A stretch of DNA of 26,303 bases. It comes from a virus. The notes beneath the pieces were generated by a model. It was not told where the DNA came from. It saw only the letters and a list, made by a program, of their open reading frames with translations, and did not search any database. The stretch spans positions 1-26,303 of the IMG/VR virus record IMGVR_UViG_3300025901_000009; one strand, given 5' to 3'. Below, piece by piece: positions 18,998 through 26,303 of the stretch. Position 1 is the stretch's first letter, and every line of letters starts with the position of its first letter. The position numbers were made by a program, and so were the translations under genes.

Positions 18998-19815
18998 GAC
19001 ATCCAATCGAGTTGATTGACCGTGCAGTAGACGAGTACATGAGGGGGATGTCACAGCGAAAGGTTCGCGAGACGTTCGGGATCCCCGCCGCGACTCTGGT
19101 CAAGCACATGCGCCGTCGTGGGCTGAAGCTCAGCGAAGAGGAACAGCACCGGCGACGACAGCGTGGCGGTCAGATCCACAAGCCCTACCGGCGGAAGTGC
19201 GAGCCGGGCTGCACTTGCCCGCGCCACAAGCCGCCCGCCAACAAGAAGGACTTCGTGGTCCTCGGCAGAAAGTTCTGTCAGGGCAAGTGCGGTCGCTGGC
19301 GCCTGCTGATCGACTTCCATGTCCGGCGCCGTGACGAAGAGGGCAACCCCACAGAGTGGCAGGGCGTCTGCCAGTCGTGCAACCGCGTCGCACAGCGCAA
19401 GAGCGACAAGCCTCGACAGAAGATGAGCCGTGAGGATGCTCTGCACCGGCGCCGTGAGCGTCATCGCTGGCGCATGGCACATGATCCCGAGTACGCCGAG
19501 AACTGGCGCGAGTACCAGAGGATCTACTCCGAAGGCCGTCGCCGAGCTGCTGGCGTTCAGCCGCGCGTGAAGCTCTTCGAGAACCGCAAGGTCATCGACG
19601 ACACGCCTCTCGTGGACGCCGGGCCGTTCATCGAGTGGTTCGAGAGCCTGAACGGCAGCCGTCCTACGACTACCCAACTGGGCGACGCACTCACGCGGCG
19701 CATCTACGGGGTGCGGTCGGGCGAGCAGAGCAAGATCCACCTCAGCATGGTGGACGAGGTGGCCCACATTGCAAACGCTCCGGAGATTACATACATCCTG
19801 TACCCAGAGGTTTGA
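18994..19815 (+). CDS. HTH and zinc-ribbon DNA-binding protein
   Basis: A 273-residue protein from ATG 18994. An N-terminal homeodomain-like HTH (AVDEYMRGMSQRKVRETFGI, then PAATLVKHMRRRGLKL) is followed by two Cys groups: CEPGCTCPRH (about residues 57-66) and CQGKC...CQSC, the latter with the spacing of the zinc ribbon often found in HNH-type and phage DNA-binding proteins. A very basic region (HRRRERHRWR) and a C-terminal helical domain (PTTTQLGDALTRRI, HLSMVDEVAHIAN) follow. No complete HNH catalytic set is seen. The position directly before the packaging genes suggests a late regulator or packaging-site protein. The codon use before 19050 is more AT-rich than its surroundings. Confidence 0.7.
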   Translation: MRHPIELIDRAVDEYMRGMSQRKVRETFGIPAATLVKHMRRRGLKLSEEEQHRRRQRGGQIHKPYRRKCEPGCTCPRHKPPANKKDFVVLGRKFCQGKCGRWRLLIDFHVRRRDEEGNPTEWQGVCQSCNRVAQRKSDKPRQKMSREDALHRRRERHRWRMAHDPEYAENWREYQRIYSEGRRRAAGVQPRVKLFENRKVIDDTPLVDAGPFIEWFESLNGSRPTTTQLGDALTRRIYGVRSGEQSKIHLSMVDEVAHIANAPEITYILYPEV

Positions 19816-19970
19816 TGAGTGGGTACCATGTGCCTTACATGGCCGAGCAGAAGAATGCCGACGCGAGGCGTGCCGAGCGTGAGCTGCTGGCCAAGCTCGT
19901 GAATGCCCACTGTGACCTGATCATCGCCAACCTGCGCCTCGCCGCGCGCATCCTGGGTGGCGGCAAGTGA
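19815..19970 (+). CDS. Small helical protein before terminase
   Basis: A 51-residue frame from ATG 19815, overlapping the previous stop (TGATG) and the next start (GTGA). It reads as one long amphipathic helix (ADARRAERELLAKLVNAHCD, LIIANLRLAARILGGGK). No family is recognised. The overlaps on both sides support it as a real gene. Upstream in-frame starts would overlap the previous gene by 180 bases, so I prefer this one. Confidence 0.65.
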   Translation: MSGYHVPYMAEQKNADARRAERELLAKLVNAHCDLIIANLRLAARILGGGK

Positions 19971-20434
19971 GCGAGCAGAATGGGCAGAAGAAGCGCGAGC
20001 TGTCGCCCGAGGCCCGCGACAAGCTGTCCCGGCTCGCTCGTGAGCGTCACGCAGCAGGCACATTCGGCGGTGCGAAGTTCGGTCGGATGGGCGGCCGACC
20101 GAAGAAGAAGCGCGTCTCTGAGCGTGTCGCTGACGCCGCGCAGACCGATGAGATGGCGCGCGACATCATCCAGGTCTTCAAGGATGCGATCGACGACAGC
20201 CAGCCGATCTCGATCCGGCTGAAGGGCGCGATGGCCCTGCACGAGATCGAGCGCGAGGAAGCGAAGATGGTCCTCCGGGAAGAAGAGTCCGAGGCCAAGC
20301 AGCACTCGCGCGACGAACTTCTGTCGATCCTGTCCCAGAAGCTCACCTCCGGAGCCTCCGCGTCCATCCTCCGGCGCCGTCTCGAATCCGAGACGATCGT
20401 CGATGCCGAAGTGGTGGACGAGGTGGACGAGTGA
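19967..20434 (+). CDS. Probable terminase small subunit
   Basis: A 155-residue protein from GTG 19967. It starts with a basic, disordered region (GRMGGRPKKKRVSER), continues with a helical centre (EMARDIIQVFKDAIDDSQPI, RLKGAMALHEIEREEAKMVL) and ends in a very acidic tail (VDAEVVDEVDE). A basic N-terminal DNA-contacting part, helical oligomerisation core and variable tail directly before terL is the usual setting of TerS, which recognises the packaging site. The sequence itself gives no decisive motif, so the call rests on position and layout. It overlaps terL by GTGA. Confidence 0.6.
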   Translation: MSEQNGQKKRELSPEARDKLSRLARERHAAGTFGGAKFGRMGGRPKKKRVSERVADAAQTDEMARDIIQVFKDAIDDSQPISIRLKGAMALHEIEREEAKMVLREEESEAKQHSRDELLSILSQKLTSGASASILRRRLESETIVDAEVVDEVDE

Positions 20435-22272
20435 GCGATCTCCACAACCTCTCGAAGCCGAAGGTCCCCGACACGCCCGAGGGGATGCTCGCGCTCCTGG
20501 GGAATCTGTCGGACGACGAACTTCACGAGCTGTTCGAGGCCCAGCGGGAGCTTGAGCAGAGGCTCCACGACCAGGGTCCGCAGGACGACGACGAGCTGCA
20601 CGACTGGCTCATCGCCGAGCTTGGCATCGACATTCCGAGGGTGGCCGTTTGCGAAGACCATCAAGCCCCGTTCGACTTCCTCGCGGATCTCTTCTTCGAG
20701 CGGACAGAAGCGGCCCTGGGGGTCGCGAATCGAGGCGGCGCCAAGACCTTTCTCGTCGCCGTGCTGCACTGGCTCAACTCTCGCTTCAAGCCCGGCTGCG
20801 AGTCCTGCACGTTCGGCGCTATTGAGGCTCAGTCGTTCCGAGCCTACGCCCACCTGAAGCAATGGGTCTACGACCAGGACGGGAACCGGATCCCCGAGGT
20901 CGTCTCGTCGCTGATGAAGGAGACGATCTTCACCAACGGGTCGAAGATCGAGGTGCTGGGCACGACCGCCGAGGCCGTGAACGGCCCTCACCCGCAGAAG
21001 AGCCACGCGGACGAGATCGAGCTGATGCGCGACGACACCTGGAAGGAGTCGCGCAACATGACGGTCTCCGGGAAGACGCGCGACGGCCGACAGATCATCC
21101 CGCAGGACATCGCCACGTCCACGCGCAAGGGTCCGTCCGGCCGCGTGCAGGCCCTCATCAACGAGATCGACAAGGCGATCTCCGAGGGCTACACGCCGCC
21201 GCGCAAGCTCTACATGTGGTGCATCAAGGAGACCGCCGCGCAGGTCAAGAACTGCCAGGTCGCCCGGCCGGATCTGCCCGACGCTCTGAAGTGTCCGTGT
21301 CACAAGCACCGGCGGGGAGAGTGGGACGACGGCTCGCCGCGCCTCCTGCGTGACGTGTGCGCTGGCGACTTCCACCGCAGTCGTGGCTGGCAGCCCTACC
21401 AGGACACGGTGAAGCAGTTCAAGGAGAACGATCGCGAGACGTTCGAGGTCCAGCAGCTTTGCTCCAAGCCCGAGCTGAAGTTCCACTACGTGCCCCAGTG
21501 GAAGGACGAGAAGCACTGCATCAGAGGCTTCGTCCCCGACCCTGAGAACGGACCGATTTTCCAGGCGGTGGACTGGGGCGGAACGAACCCTCACGCCGTG
21601 AACTGGTACCAGTACCTCACGGTCGAGATCGACGTGGACGAGTGGATGCAGCTCGATCCCGCGAAGCGCAGCAGAAAGCGTCTGTTCGAGGGCACTCTCG
21701 TCTGCTTCGACGAGATCTACGTCGCGGAGATCGGCAATGACAAGCTGGCCGAGCTAGTCAAGCGTAAGGAAGCTGAGTACCGGGCGATCTGGCCGCACTG
21801 GCGCCCCTACGAGCGCTACGCCGACCCCCAGGGCAAGGCTGCCCGGATGGACTGGAAGGCCAAGGGTCTGCTGACTGTCTGGCACACGACGCGCGAGTTC
21901 GACGAGCACATCAAGATCGTGAAGGACGTGTTCGACGACGATCTCATGTACGTGGACGGGGAGAAGTGCCCCATGTTCGTGAAGGAGATCAAGGCGTGGC
22001 GCCGAGACGAGCGAGCGGCAGATCCGACCAAGCAGCTCGACGAGTTCAACCACTGCATGTCGAACTTCCGATACGCGCTCGCGAACATCAAGAAGGTCAA
22101 GCGACGCGCGATCGGCACGACGCTCCCCCAGGCCCGTACCATCCAGCGGACTTCGGTTTCTGTCCGCCAGGACAACGCGCCCATGCCGCCGATAGGCTTC
22201 AAGGGTCGGAAGGACGAGTTCGACGAGTGGCGGAAGAGCCTGGGTGAGCCGGTGACGAGAGTGAGGACGTAG
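20431..22272 (+). CDS. terL: Terminase large subunit
   Basis: The 613-residue product is the packaging motor and nuclease. Its Walker A-like loop is NRGGAKT (100-106, K105), Walker B is HADEIEL (D194, E195) and the coupling motif region is IATSTRKG. The C-terminal RNase H-fold nuclease begins with FQAVDWGGTN (D381) and continues through ADPQGKAARM and MYVDGEKCP, with a later acidic residue expected near DEFNHCMSNF. Residues about 275-310 hold C275, C288, C290, H291, H293 and C310, a possible zinc insertion between ATPase and nuclease. GTG 20431 overlaps the previous stop. The stop is followed directly by the portal ATG. Confidence 0.92.
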   Translation: MSDLHNLSKPKVPDTPEGMLALLGNLSDDELHELFEAQRELEQRLHDQGPQDDDELHDWLIAELGIDIPRVAVCEDHQAPFDFLADLFFERTEAALGVANRGGAKTFLVAVLHWLNSRFKPGCESCTFGAIEAQSFRAYAHLKQWVYDQDGNRIPEVVSSLMKETIFTNGSKIEVLGTTAEAVNGPHPQKSHADEIELMRDDTWKESRNMTVSGKTRDGRQIIPQDIATSTRKGPSGRVQALINEIDKAISEGYTPPRKLYMWCIKETAAQVKNCQVARPDLPDALKCPCHKHRRGEWDDGSPRLLRDVCAGDFHRSRGWQPYQDTVKQFKENDRETFEVQQLCSKPELKFHYVPQWKDEKHCIRGFVPDPENGPIFQAVDWGGTNPHAVNWYQYLTVEIDVDEWMQLDPAKRSRKRLFEGTLVCFDEIYVAEIGNDKLAELVKRKEAEYRAIWPHWRPYERYADPQGKAARMDWKAKGLLTVWHTTREFDEHIKIVKDVFDDDLMYVDGEKCPMFVKEIKAWRRDERAADPTKQLDEFNHCMSNFRYALANIKKVKRRAIGTTLPQARTIQRTSVSVRQDNAPMPPIGFKGRKDEFDEWRKSLGEPVTRVRT

Positions 22273-24813
22273 ATGCCGCCCGTGAAGGTGACGCGCACGT
22301 CAGGGAACGGCGCTCCCAGCGCTGACCTGACCGCCGAAGAGGCTGCCTCAATCCGTGCTGCCGTAGGCGGCAAGGAGGTCGCACCCTCCACCCGCCTGTC
22401 GTCGGTCTTCAACAACTGGCGCGATGTCGCCGACCAGCTTGGCGACCCGTTCGAGACCGAGCGCATCGCCCTGTCGCAGCTCCGCAGGATGCGGCGCGAC
22501 CCGATGATCGGGTTCGGGCTGAGCTTCATCAAGACGCCTCATGTGCGCGCGCGGTGGTACGTCAACGCGCTCGACAGCAGCGGACCGAACGCGCAGATCG
22601 CGGCCCACCTCGACGAGAACCTGCGTCGCGTCTGGGCCAACTTCGTCTTGCAGTACATGAACAGCCTGGACTTCGGCTTCCAGGCCAGCGTCAAGCGCTT
22701 CGAGTTCCGCGTCCCGGCGGGCACCTTCATCGAGACGGCCGACGACGGCACGCGGACAGAAAAGGGCATCTGGTCCGAGGGCGGGATCCAGCCGATCGCC
22801 ATCAAGGACTTCGTGCCGCTGCGTCCCGAGGGCGTGACGCCCGTGTGGAACAACCTGGGCGAGTTCGACGGCATCGAGTACGCCCCGGCGGGCACGGCCT
22901 ACCAGACCTTCCTGAGCACGATCGGCGCCCGCGCTTCCTCCGGCGGCGCAGGCGGAACGAACAAGGAAGAGACCTTCAAGATCGACCTGGCCCACTCGCT
23001 GTGGATCACCAACGAGCGCGAGCAGAACTTCGGCTCGATCTTCGGCTACCCCCGCCTCGGCTACGCCTACAAGCCGTGGTGGAGCTGGCATTTCCGTTGG
23101 GCCATCGCCGACCGTGCCTTCGAGAAGAAGGGCGACCCGAGCGTCATCGTCTACCACCCGGATGGGGAGTTCATCGACCCCGCTTCGGGCGAGCGCACGA
23201 GCTACGGCGAGTACGCGCTGGCGATGGGCGAACGGATTCGGTCCGGCGGCGTGATCGCCATGCCGTCCGAGGTCTACGAGGACGCCAACGGGCGTGGCAC
23301 GATCCGCCAGTGGGAGATCGCGTTCACCAAGGACGCGGTGGACTTCGAGCCGTTCGACAGATCGTTCGACTACCTCGACGTGGCCAAGCTGCGCTCCCTG
23401 TGGATCCCTGAGCAGGCGTTCCTCGAAGGCAAGGGCGGCACCAGCTCTCGCAATGTGGCCGCCGAGATGGGCGAATCTTTCGTCGAATCCCAGGCCGTGC
23501 TGAACCAGCAGATGGTCCAGCACCTCAACCGCTACGTCATCCCCCAGTGGCTCGCGGTCAACTACCCCGAGTTCGTCCAGGCCGGGGGATCTGCCGAGGT
23601 CATCGTCCAGGGCTTCGGCGACGAGGACGTGGAGTTCATGCGCGAGCTGGTTCAGCTCGTTGGCCAGCAGGAGTCTGGCGCGCGTGAGATCCAGAAGATG
23701 GTGGACATCCAGAAGATCCTCACCGACCGTGGCATCCCGACTCTTTCGGTCGCGGAACAGGAGACCCGCCAGGCCGACCTGGAAGCCCAGGCCGCCGCTG
23801 CCAATGCCCCGGCCCCGGTGGCGGGCGGCGCTGGGACGGTGGGCCTCACGCCTGTCCCCACGGCCACCGGCTTCGCCTACGTCCAGCCCGCGCCGATCGA
23901 CGTGATCATGCTGGCGGACTCGGCCAACTCGTTCATCGAGAATCTGCCGCCCTCGCCGCACTACGAGGACCCCACGGTCATCAGCTACGCCCGGCAGCTC
24001 TGGAACCTCTACCGCGACGTGTATCGCGACGAGTACGAGAACGCGATCGACGCCGTGACCGAAGACGACGAGCCGATCGAGCTGGCGCTTCAGTTCCAGA
24101 GCGACGACGTGGAGCTGGCCACGCCCCGGCAGATCGCCGACCGCATCATCTCGAAGTGGAAGGCCAGCCCGAAGTGGGAGCCTGCGCTCGAACGGACGCT
24201 GGATCTGTTCGGTCGGCTCTCGCGCCGCGCGGCCTCCATCGAACTGCGCCGGTCGAACGTCGAGGGCAAGCTGGATAACGAGGACGCCGAGGACTGGATC
24301 CGGCGCCACACGGCCGACTTCGCCTCCAAGGTGGCCCAGACCACGCGGACCGAGGTGCGGGACTTCATCGAGCGCCAGATCGCCGAGGGCGTCACGGACC
24401 GGGACGAGCTGGCCAAGCTCGCTCGCGCGCACTTCAGCGACTTCGCCGACTGGAAGGCCGACCGACTCGTGCGGACAGAAGTCCGCGATGTCTACAACGC
24501 CGCCACGCTGATGGCCGCTCGCTCCGCAGGCATCAACCGCGTGCAAGCTCTCGACGCCCGAGGCGGCGACGACACCGATGCCGATTGCGTGGACCGAAAC
24601 GGGCAGATCTTCACGCTCGAAGCCGCCTTCAAGGAGGACGAGCACCCGAATGGCACGCTGGCTTGGCGGATGGTTCCCGTCGAGCTGACCGTCGAGCGCA
24701 GGGATACGGACGAGATCCGCTACGACGACGGCGTGCTGACCCTCAGCAACGACATGACCCCCGAGGCAGAGAGCAGGACTCTGCTGGCAGTAGTGGACTC
24801 AATGATGCGCTGA
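22273..24813 (+). CDS. Portal protein fused to a MuF-like head-morphogenesis domain
   Basis: The 846-residue product joins two usual head proteins. Residues about 1-500 match Mu gp29-like/DUF935-type portals: a stem and clip order with DPMIGFGLSFIKTPH, SLDFGFQASVKRFEF, GYPRLGYAYKPWWSWHFRWA and a long C-terminal helix region (NQQMVQHLNRYVIPQWLAVN). After an Ala/Pro linker (about 510-525), the C-terminal part carries the MuF pattern VRTEVRDVYNAATLMAARSA, then ALDARGGDDTDADCVDRNGQ and HPNGTLAWRMVPV. The portal forms the dodecameric DNA gate; MuF proteins assist capsid assembly and are sometimes ejected. ATG 22273 follows the terL stop with no gap. Confidence 0.88.
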   Translation: MPPVKVTRTSGNGAPSADLTAEEAASIRAAVGGKEVAPSTRLSSVFNNWRDVADQLGDPFETERIALSQLRRMRRDPMIGFGLSFIKTPHVRARWYVNALDSSGPNAQIAAHLDENLRRVWANFVLQYMNSLDFGFQASVKRFEFRVPAGTFIETADDGTRTEKGIWSEGGIQPIAIKDFVPLRPEGVTPVWNNLGEFDGIEYAPAGTAYQTFLSTIGARASSGGAGGTNKEETFKIDLAHSLWITNEREQNFGSIFGYPRLGYAYKPWWSWHFRWAIADRAFEKKGDPSVIVYHPDGEFIDPASGERTSYGEYALAMGERIRSGGVIAMPSEVYEDANGRGTIRQWEIAFTKDAVDFEPFDRSFDYLDVAKLRSLWIPEQAFLEGKGGTSSRNVAAEMGESFVESQAVLNQQMVQHLNRYVIPQWLAVNYPEFVQAGGSAEVIVQGFGDEDVEFMRELVQLVGQQESGAREIQKMVDIQKILTDRGIPTLSVAEQETRQADLEAQAAAANAPAPVAGGAGTVGLTPVPTATGFAYVQPAPIDVIMLADSANSFIENLPPSPHYEDPTVISYARQLWNLYRDVYRDEYENAIDAVTEDDEPIELALQFQSDDVELATPRQIADRIISKWKASPKWEPALERTLDLFGRLSRRAASIELRRSNVEGKLDNEDAEDWIRRHTADFASKVAQTTRTEVRDFIERQIAEGVTDRDELAKLARAHFSDFADWKADRLVRTEVRDVYNAATLMAARSAGINRVQALDARGGDDTDADCVDRNGQIFTLEAAFKEDEHPNGTLAWRMVPVELTVERRDTDEIRYDDGVLTLSNDMTPEAESRTLLAVVDSMMR

Positions 24814-24817
24814 CACC

Positions 24818-25018
24818 ATGAAGAAGTGCGATCGCGTTGCTAAGTGTGCGCGCCCGAAGGGACACAAGGGCTGCTGCACCGCCTTTCCAGCCGATACCAC
24901 GCTCAAGTGGGACCAGTTCAACCGCACGATGAGTGACGAAGACATTCAAGCCGCTGTGACCCTTGTACTACTGGACTTTCCAAGCCCACCTTGGGCCGAT
25001 CTTCTTGACGGAGACTAG
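24818..25018 (+). CDS. Small hypothetical protein, head region
   Basis: A 66-residue protein from ATG 24818, four bases after the portal stop. The N terminus has four cysteines and a histidine (KKCDRVAKCARPKGHKGCCT), which could bind a metal; the rest has an acidic helix (DEDIQAAVTLVLLDF). I do not recognise a family. No strong ribosome site is visible. Confidence 0.6.
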   Translation: MKKCDRVAKCARPKGHKGCCTAFPADTTLKWDQFNRTMSDEDIQAAVTLVLLDFPSPPWADLLDGD

Positions 25019-25020
25019 CC

Positions 25021-25887
25021 ATGCTGCGCTTCTCGAAGGACGGGATTCTGCTGGCCGACGTGCCCGGCTCCGGCGTCGCGAAGACGGCGGTCGGACAGAA
25101 GTCCGGCAACAAGCTCCACGACACGCGCTCCGGCAAGTTCGGTTCCGGCGGCGGTGGTGGTAGGAAGAAGGTCGAGCCGCCCGCCAACGTGGACCCGGTG
25201 GAGTACAGCCGGATGCTCGATGCCGTGCGCGAGGCCGCGCGCGAGTTCGAGACGATGGACGAGGGCGACATCAAGGACTTCCTTCAGGGCCGCGCGAAGG
25301 CCCCGGAACAGGTGGACATCCAGCAGTTCCTCGACGCCGTGACGCAGCAGCGGAAGAACGACCTGGTGGACTGGCTCGACCAGACGCTCCGTTCCACTGG
25401 CCCGCTGAAGCGCGCCCGGCGCAAGGTGCGGATCTCCATGCCGAAGGGCTACCTGCGCAAGATGCTGGGCAGCCTGGACGACGACTCCATCGGCGAGCTG
25501 TCGCACCGCCTCGAAGCGATGGGCCACGATTCTGCCGACGTGGACGCCTTCTTCGAGAAGCGGCTGAAGCCGGACCGTCACGAGAACCAGAAGGCACGGC
25601 GGGACGCCCTGGCCGCTAGTGACTCTCAGCAGTTCACGCTGGGAGGGATGGCTGCCGATCCTGAGTGGGACGAGGACGACGACGCCACCGTGGAGGCTGT
25701 CTCCGAACATCGCCACCGGGACGCCATCGAGATGGCCGAGAAGATCGTGCAGAATCTTCCCCAGCCGGTCGTCAACGTCCACGTCGAGGTCCCGAAGCCG
25801 GGGCCGACGAAGAACACCGTCGTCCGGGACGAGAGCAACGGCACGATCCAGTACACGATCTCGGAGCCGATCGAGGATGCCAGCTAA
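25021..25887 (+). CDS. Head-region protein, possible scaffold/capsid-associated
   Basis: A 288-residue protein from ATG 25021. Residues about 25-48 (GNKLHDTRSGKFGSGGGGG) resemble the H-D-x-x-x-G-K-F motif with a glycine tract seen next to phage portal/MuF modules. The middle is helical and charged (PVEYSRMLDAVREAAREFET, LRKMLGSLDDDSIGELSHRL). The C terminus has PVVNVHVEVPKPGPTK followed by VVRDESNGTIQYT, a beta-type motif that recurs, as I recall, at the ends of portal-adjacent proteins. Position and high helix content suggest a scaffold, protease-like or capsid assembly factor, but no catalytic motif is visible. Confidence 0.65.
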   Translation: MLRFSKDGILLADVPGSGVAKTAVGQKSGNKLHDTRSGKFGSGGGGGRKKVEPPANVDPVEYSRMLDAVREAAREFETMDEGDIKDFLQGRAKAPEQVDIQQFLDAVTQQRKNDLVDWLDQTLRSTGPLKRARRKVRISMPKGYLRKMLGSLDDDSIGELSHRLEAMGHDSADVDAFFEKRLKPDRHENQKARRDALAASDSQQFTLGGMAADPEWDEDDDATVEAVSEHRHRDAIEMAEKIVQNLPQPVVNVHVEVPKPGPTKNTVVRDESNGTIQYTISEPIEDAS

Positions 25888-26263
25888 CCTCACGCTCAGT
25901 GTGAGAGCCGAGGACGGGTCGGACGCCTTCGACATGATCGCCCTCGGGGAGATCAGGGCCGGGACCGATTTCGCCTACGGCGAGCCTCAGCAGATCTTCA
26001 TCCACAACACGGGCGACACCCATCTGCGCGAGCTGACCATCGCGATCGGCGGCGAGGGCGGCAACTTCGTCCAGCTCGCGCGCGATGAGCTGGGAGAGCC
26101 TGGCGCCTGGGCAGAAGAGGGCCAGCCGATCATGGCCCGCGAGCCGACGCTGTTCGTCGGCGACTCGTTCTCCTTCTGGGCGCGCGGGGTCTTCTCGTTC
26201 GACGACCGCGAGGGCGAGTACCCCGTGGAATTCATCGTGCGAGGGACCAGCATCGGTACCTGA
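25877..26263 (+). CDS. Beta-rich structural-type protein
   Basis: A 128-residue protein from ATG 25877, which overlaps the previous gene by 11 bases; an upstream in-frame ATG at 25619 lies in that gene and gives a low-complexity Ser/Arg shadow. The sequence is mostly beta-strand (ANLTLSVRAEDGSD, QQIFIHNTGDTHLRELTIAI, SFSFWARGVFSFDDREGEYP, VEFIVRG), like a jelly-roll or Ig-like virion decoration or head protein. No family is recognised. Its stop overlaps the next start (TGATG). Confidence 0.7.
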   Translation: MPANLTLSVRAEDGSDAFDMIALGEIRAGTDFAYGEPQQIFIHNTGDTHLRELTIAIGGEGGNFVQLARDELGEPGAWAEEGQPIMAREPTLFVGDSFSFWARGVFSFDDREGEYPVEFIVRGTSIGT

Positions 26264-26303
26264 TGGCGACCATCACTTGGCCAGCCACGATCGACTCGTC
26301 GAT
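26263..26303 (+). CDS. Start of a further gene, cut by window end
   Basis: ATG 26263 overlaps the preceding stop (TGATG) and reads MATITWPATIDSS to the window edge. The overlap geometry matches other genes here. Too little is present to assign a function. Confidence 0.55.
   Translation, partial: MATITWPATIDSS

Noticed and set aside
22348-24645. 765-codon minus-strand frame opposite the portal gene
   Set aside because: A shadow; the + strand frame has clear portal and MuF features and third-position GC preference.
1-26303. CRISPR array, insertion sequence, integrase or attachment site
   Set aside because: No regularly spaced repeats, transposase or integrase motifs, or tRNA-end duplications were seen.

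Overview
The window is part of a large, GC-rich, double-stranded DNA tailed phage (or prophage), most likely infecting an actinobacterium. The evidence is the high-GC codon use (Lys almost always AAG, Ile almost always ATC), GTG/TTG/possible CTG starts, several -10 boxes sitting so close to start codons that the mRNAs would be leaderless, and a phage gene set (own tRNAs, replisome, ThyX, terminase, portal). All convincing genes lie on the + strand; the long minus-strand reading frames are shadows of high-GC coding sequence.

Region 1 (1-1762) is an RNA region: twelve tRNA genes (the first cut by the window edge), a small winged-helix regulator gene embedded among them with an operator-like dyad over its promoter, and a 330-base non-coding stretch (about 1233-1558) with its own promoter. 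That stretch contains a 5' hairpin, a tRNA-like cloverleaf carrying CAT in the anticodon position, and a multibranched domain closed by a perfect 14-bp helix. Two tRNAs and a terminator-like hairpin follow it. I do not recognise this RNA and consider it the most interesting object here.

Region 2 (1763-14024) carries early and replication genes: a SLOG-fold protein, a MerR-like regulator, two small proteins (one with an S4-like fold), DnaB-type helicase, nuclease-fold protein, DnaG-type primase, zinc-containing ssDNA-binding protein, dNMP kinase, ThyX, a DnaE-type polymerase with an intact-looking PHP domain and a charged helical insertion, and a RecA/UvsX-like recombinase. Most genes overlap by ATGA/GTGA, indicating translational coupling.

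Region 3 (14042-19970) starts at a TATAAT promoter and holds many small genes (zinc-ribbon proteins, a one-span membrane peptide, a MazG-like hydrolase, a deoxyribosyltransferase-like protein), then a recombination group: Cas4/RecB-like Fe-S nuclease, a Pro/Glu-rich modular protein, a RusA resolvase, and an HTH/zinc protein.

Region 4 (19967-26303) is the start of the head module: probable small terminase, large terminase with a Cys/His insertion, a portal fused to a MuF-like domain, and three further head-region genes plus one cut by the window end.

Cross-cutting signals: a GCTAAGATC-type promoter box used at six places; an NPF(L/M) tetrapeptide at the ends of four replication/recombination-region proteins; and a frame-independent excess of the word CAGAA/TTCTG.
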